NCBI GenBank assembly: GCA_003219945.1
Contig: QHQV01000067.1
Coordinates: 1-12,626 of the forward strand
Direction of reading: 5' to 3'
DNA length: 12,626 nucleotides
DNA from: Verrucomicrobiota bacterium
Lineage (GTDB): Bacteria > Verrucomicrobiota > Verrucomicrobiia > Chthoniobacterales > UBA10450
The translations under genes were made by a program, and so were the position numbers. Positions within the stretch are counted from its first letter, which is position 1, and each line of letters begins with the position of its first letter. The notes under the pieces are model-generated. The model did not search any database. It was not told the origin of the DNA and was given only the letters and a program-made list of their open reading frames with translations. This document shows, in pieces, positions 12,622 to 12,626 of this stretch.

Positions 12622-12626
12622 GTTAA

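Overview
The window looks like a chromosomal stretch from a soil Verrucomicrobiota bacterium (Chthoniobacterales / Udaeobacter-like is my best guess). This rests on family content, not on a marker gene: a DUF5069 protein, paired bactofilins, a decayed integrase whose wording matches those I associate with this phylum, and a dispersed small-protein family of the same kind. No search was run.

Layout. (1) 95-859 (+): a sugar-1-phosphate nucleotidyltransferase. It converges on a minus-strand block read right to left: an STT3-like multi-spanning GT-C protein (4426-2849), a bactofilin (2778-2215), a second bactofilin with two zinc ribbons (2190-1348) and a DUF5069 protein (1333-914). The last three are spaced 24 and 14 bases apart and look like one operon, with a TTGACA-type promoter candidate at 2784-2812. 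The nucleotidyltransferase, the GT-C protein and the bactofilins would together suit an envelope-polysaccharide or glycosylation plus cell-shape locus; that link is inference. (2) 4473-4545 (-): a CAU-anticodon tRNA, probably tRNA-Ile2. Right behind its 5' end lies a wrecked tyrosine recombinase (about 4637-5652), readable only by hopping between all three frames and lacking the box I arginine region.

(3) 5653-12210 is a low-density, decay-rich region. It holds four degenerate copies (5718, 8770, 8997, 11558) of one roughly 60-codon gene family; a composite J-domain / transmembrane / periplasmic-domain / three 37-residue repeats / TonB-C gene (7964-6092, minus) broken by one frameshift; a stand-alone FHA protein (8723-8430, minus); and a 693-residue secreted protein with a C-terminal Fn3-like domain (11348-9267, minus), preceded by a promoter candidate and a perfect 12-bp palindrome. 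(4) At the right edge a HEPN-like protein (12621-12211, minus) runs off the window.

Most noteworthy: the J-domain-to-TonB fusion with its exact 111-bp repeats, the decaying dispersed small-gene family, the zinc-ribbon bactofilin operon, and a 7-bp periodic spacer sequence (ATCGAAA-like) seen at two loci, one of which calls the start of the first bactofilin into question. No CRISPR array, rRNA or intact insertion sequence was seen.
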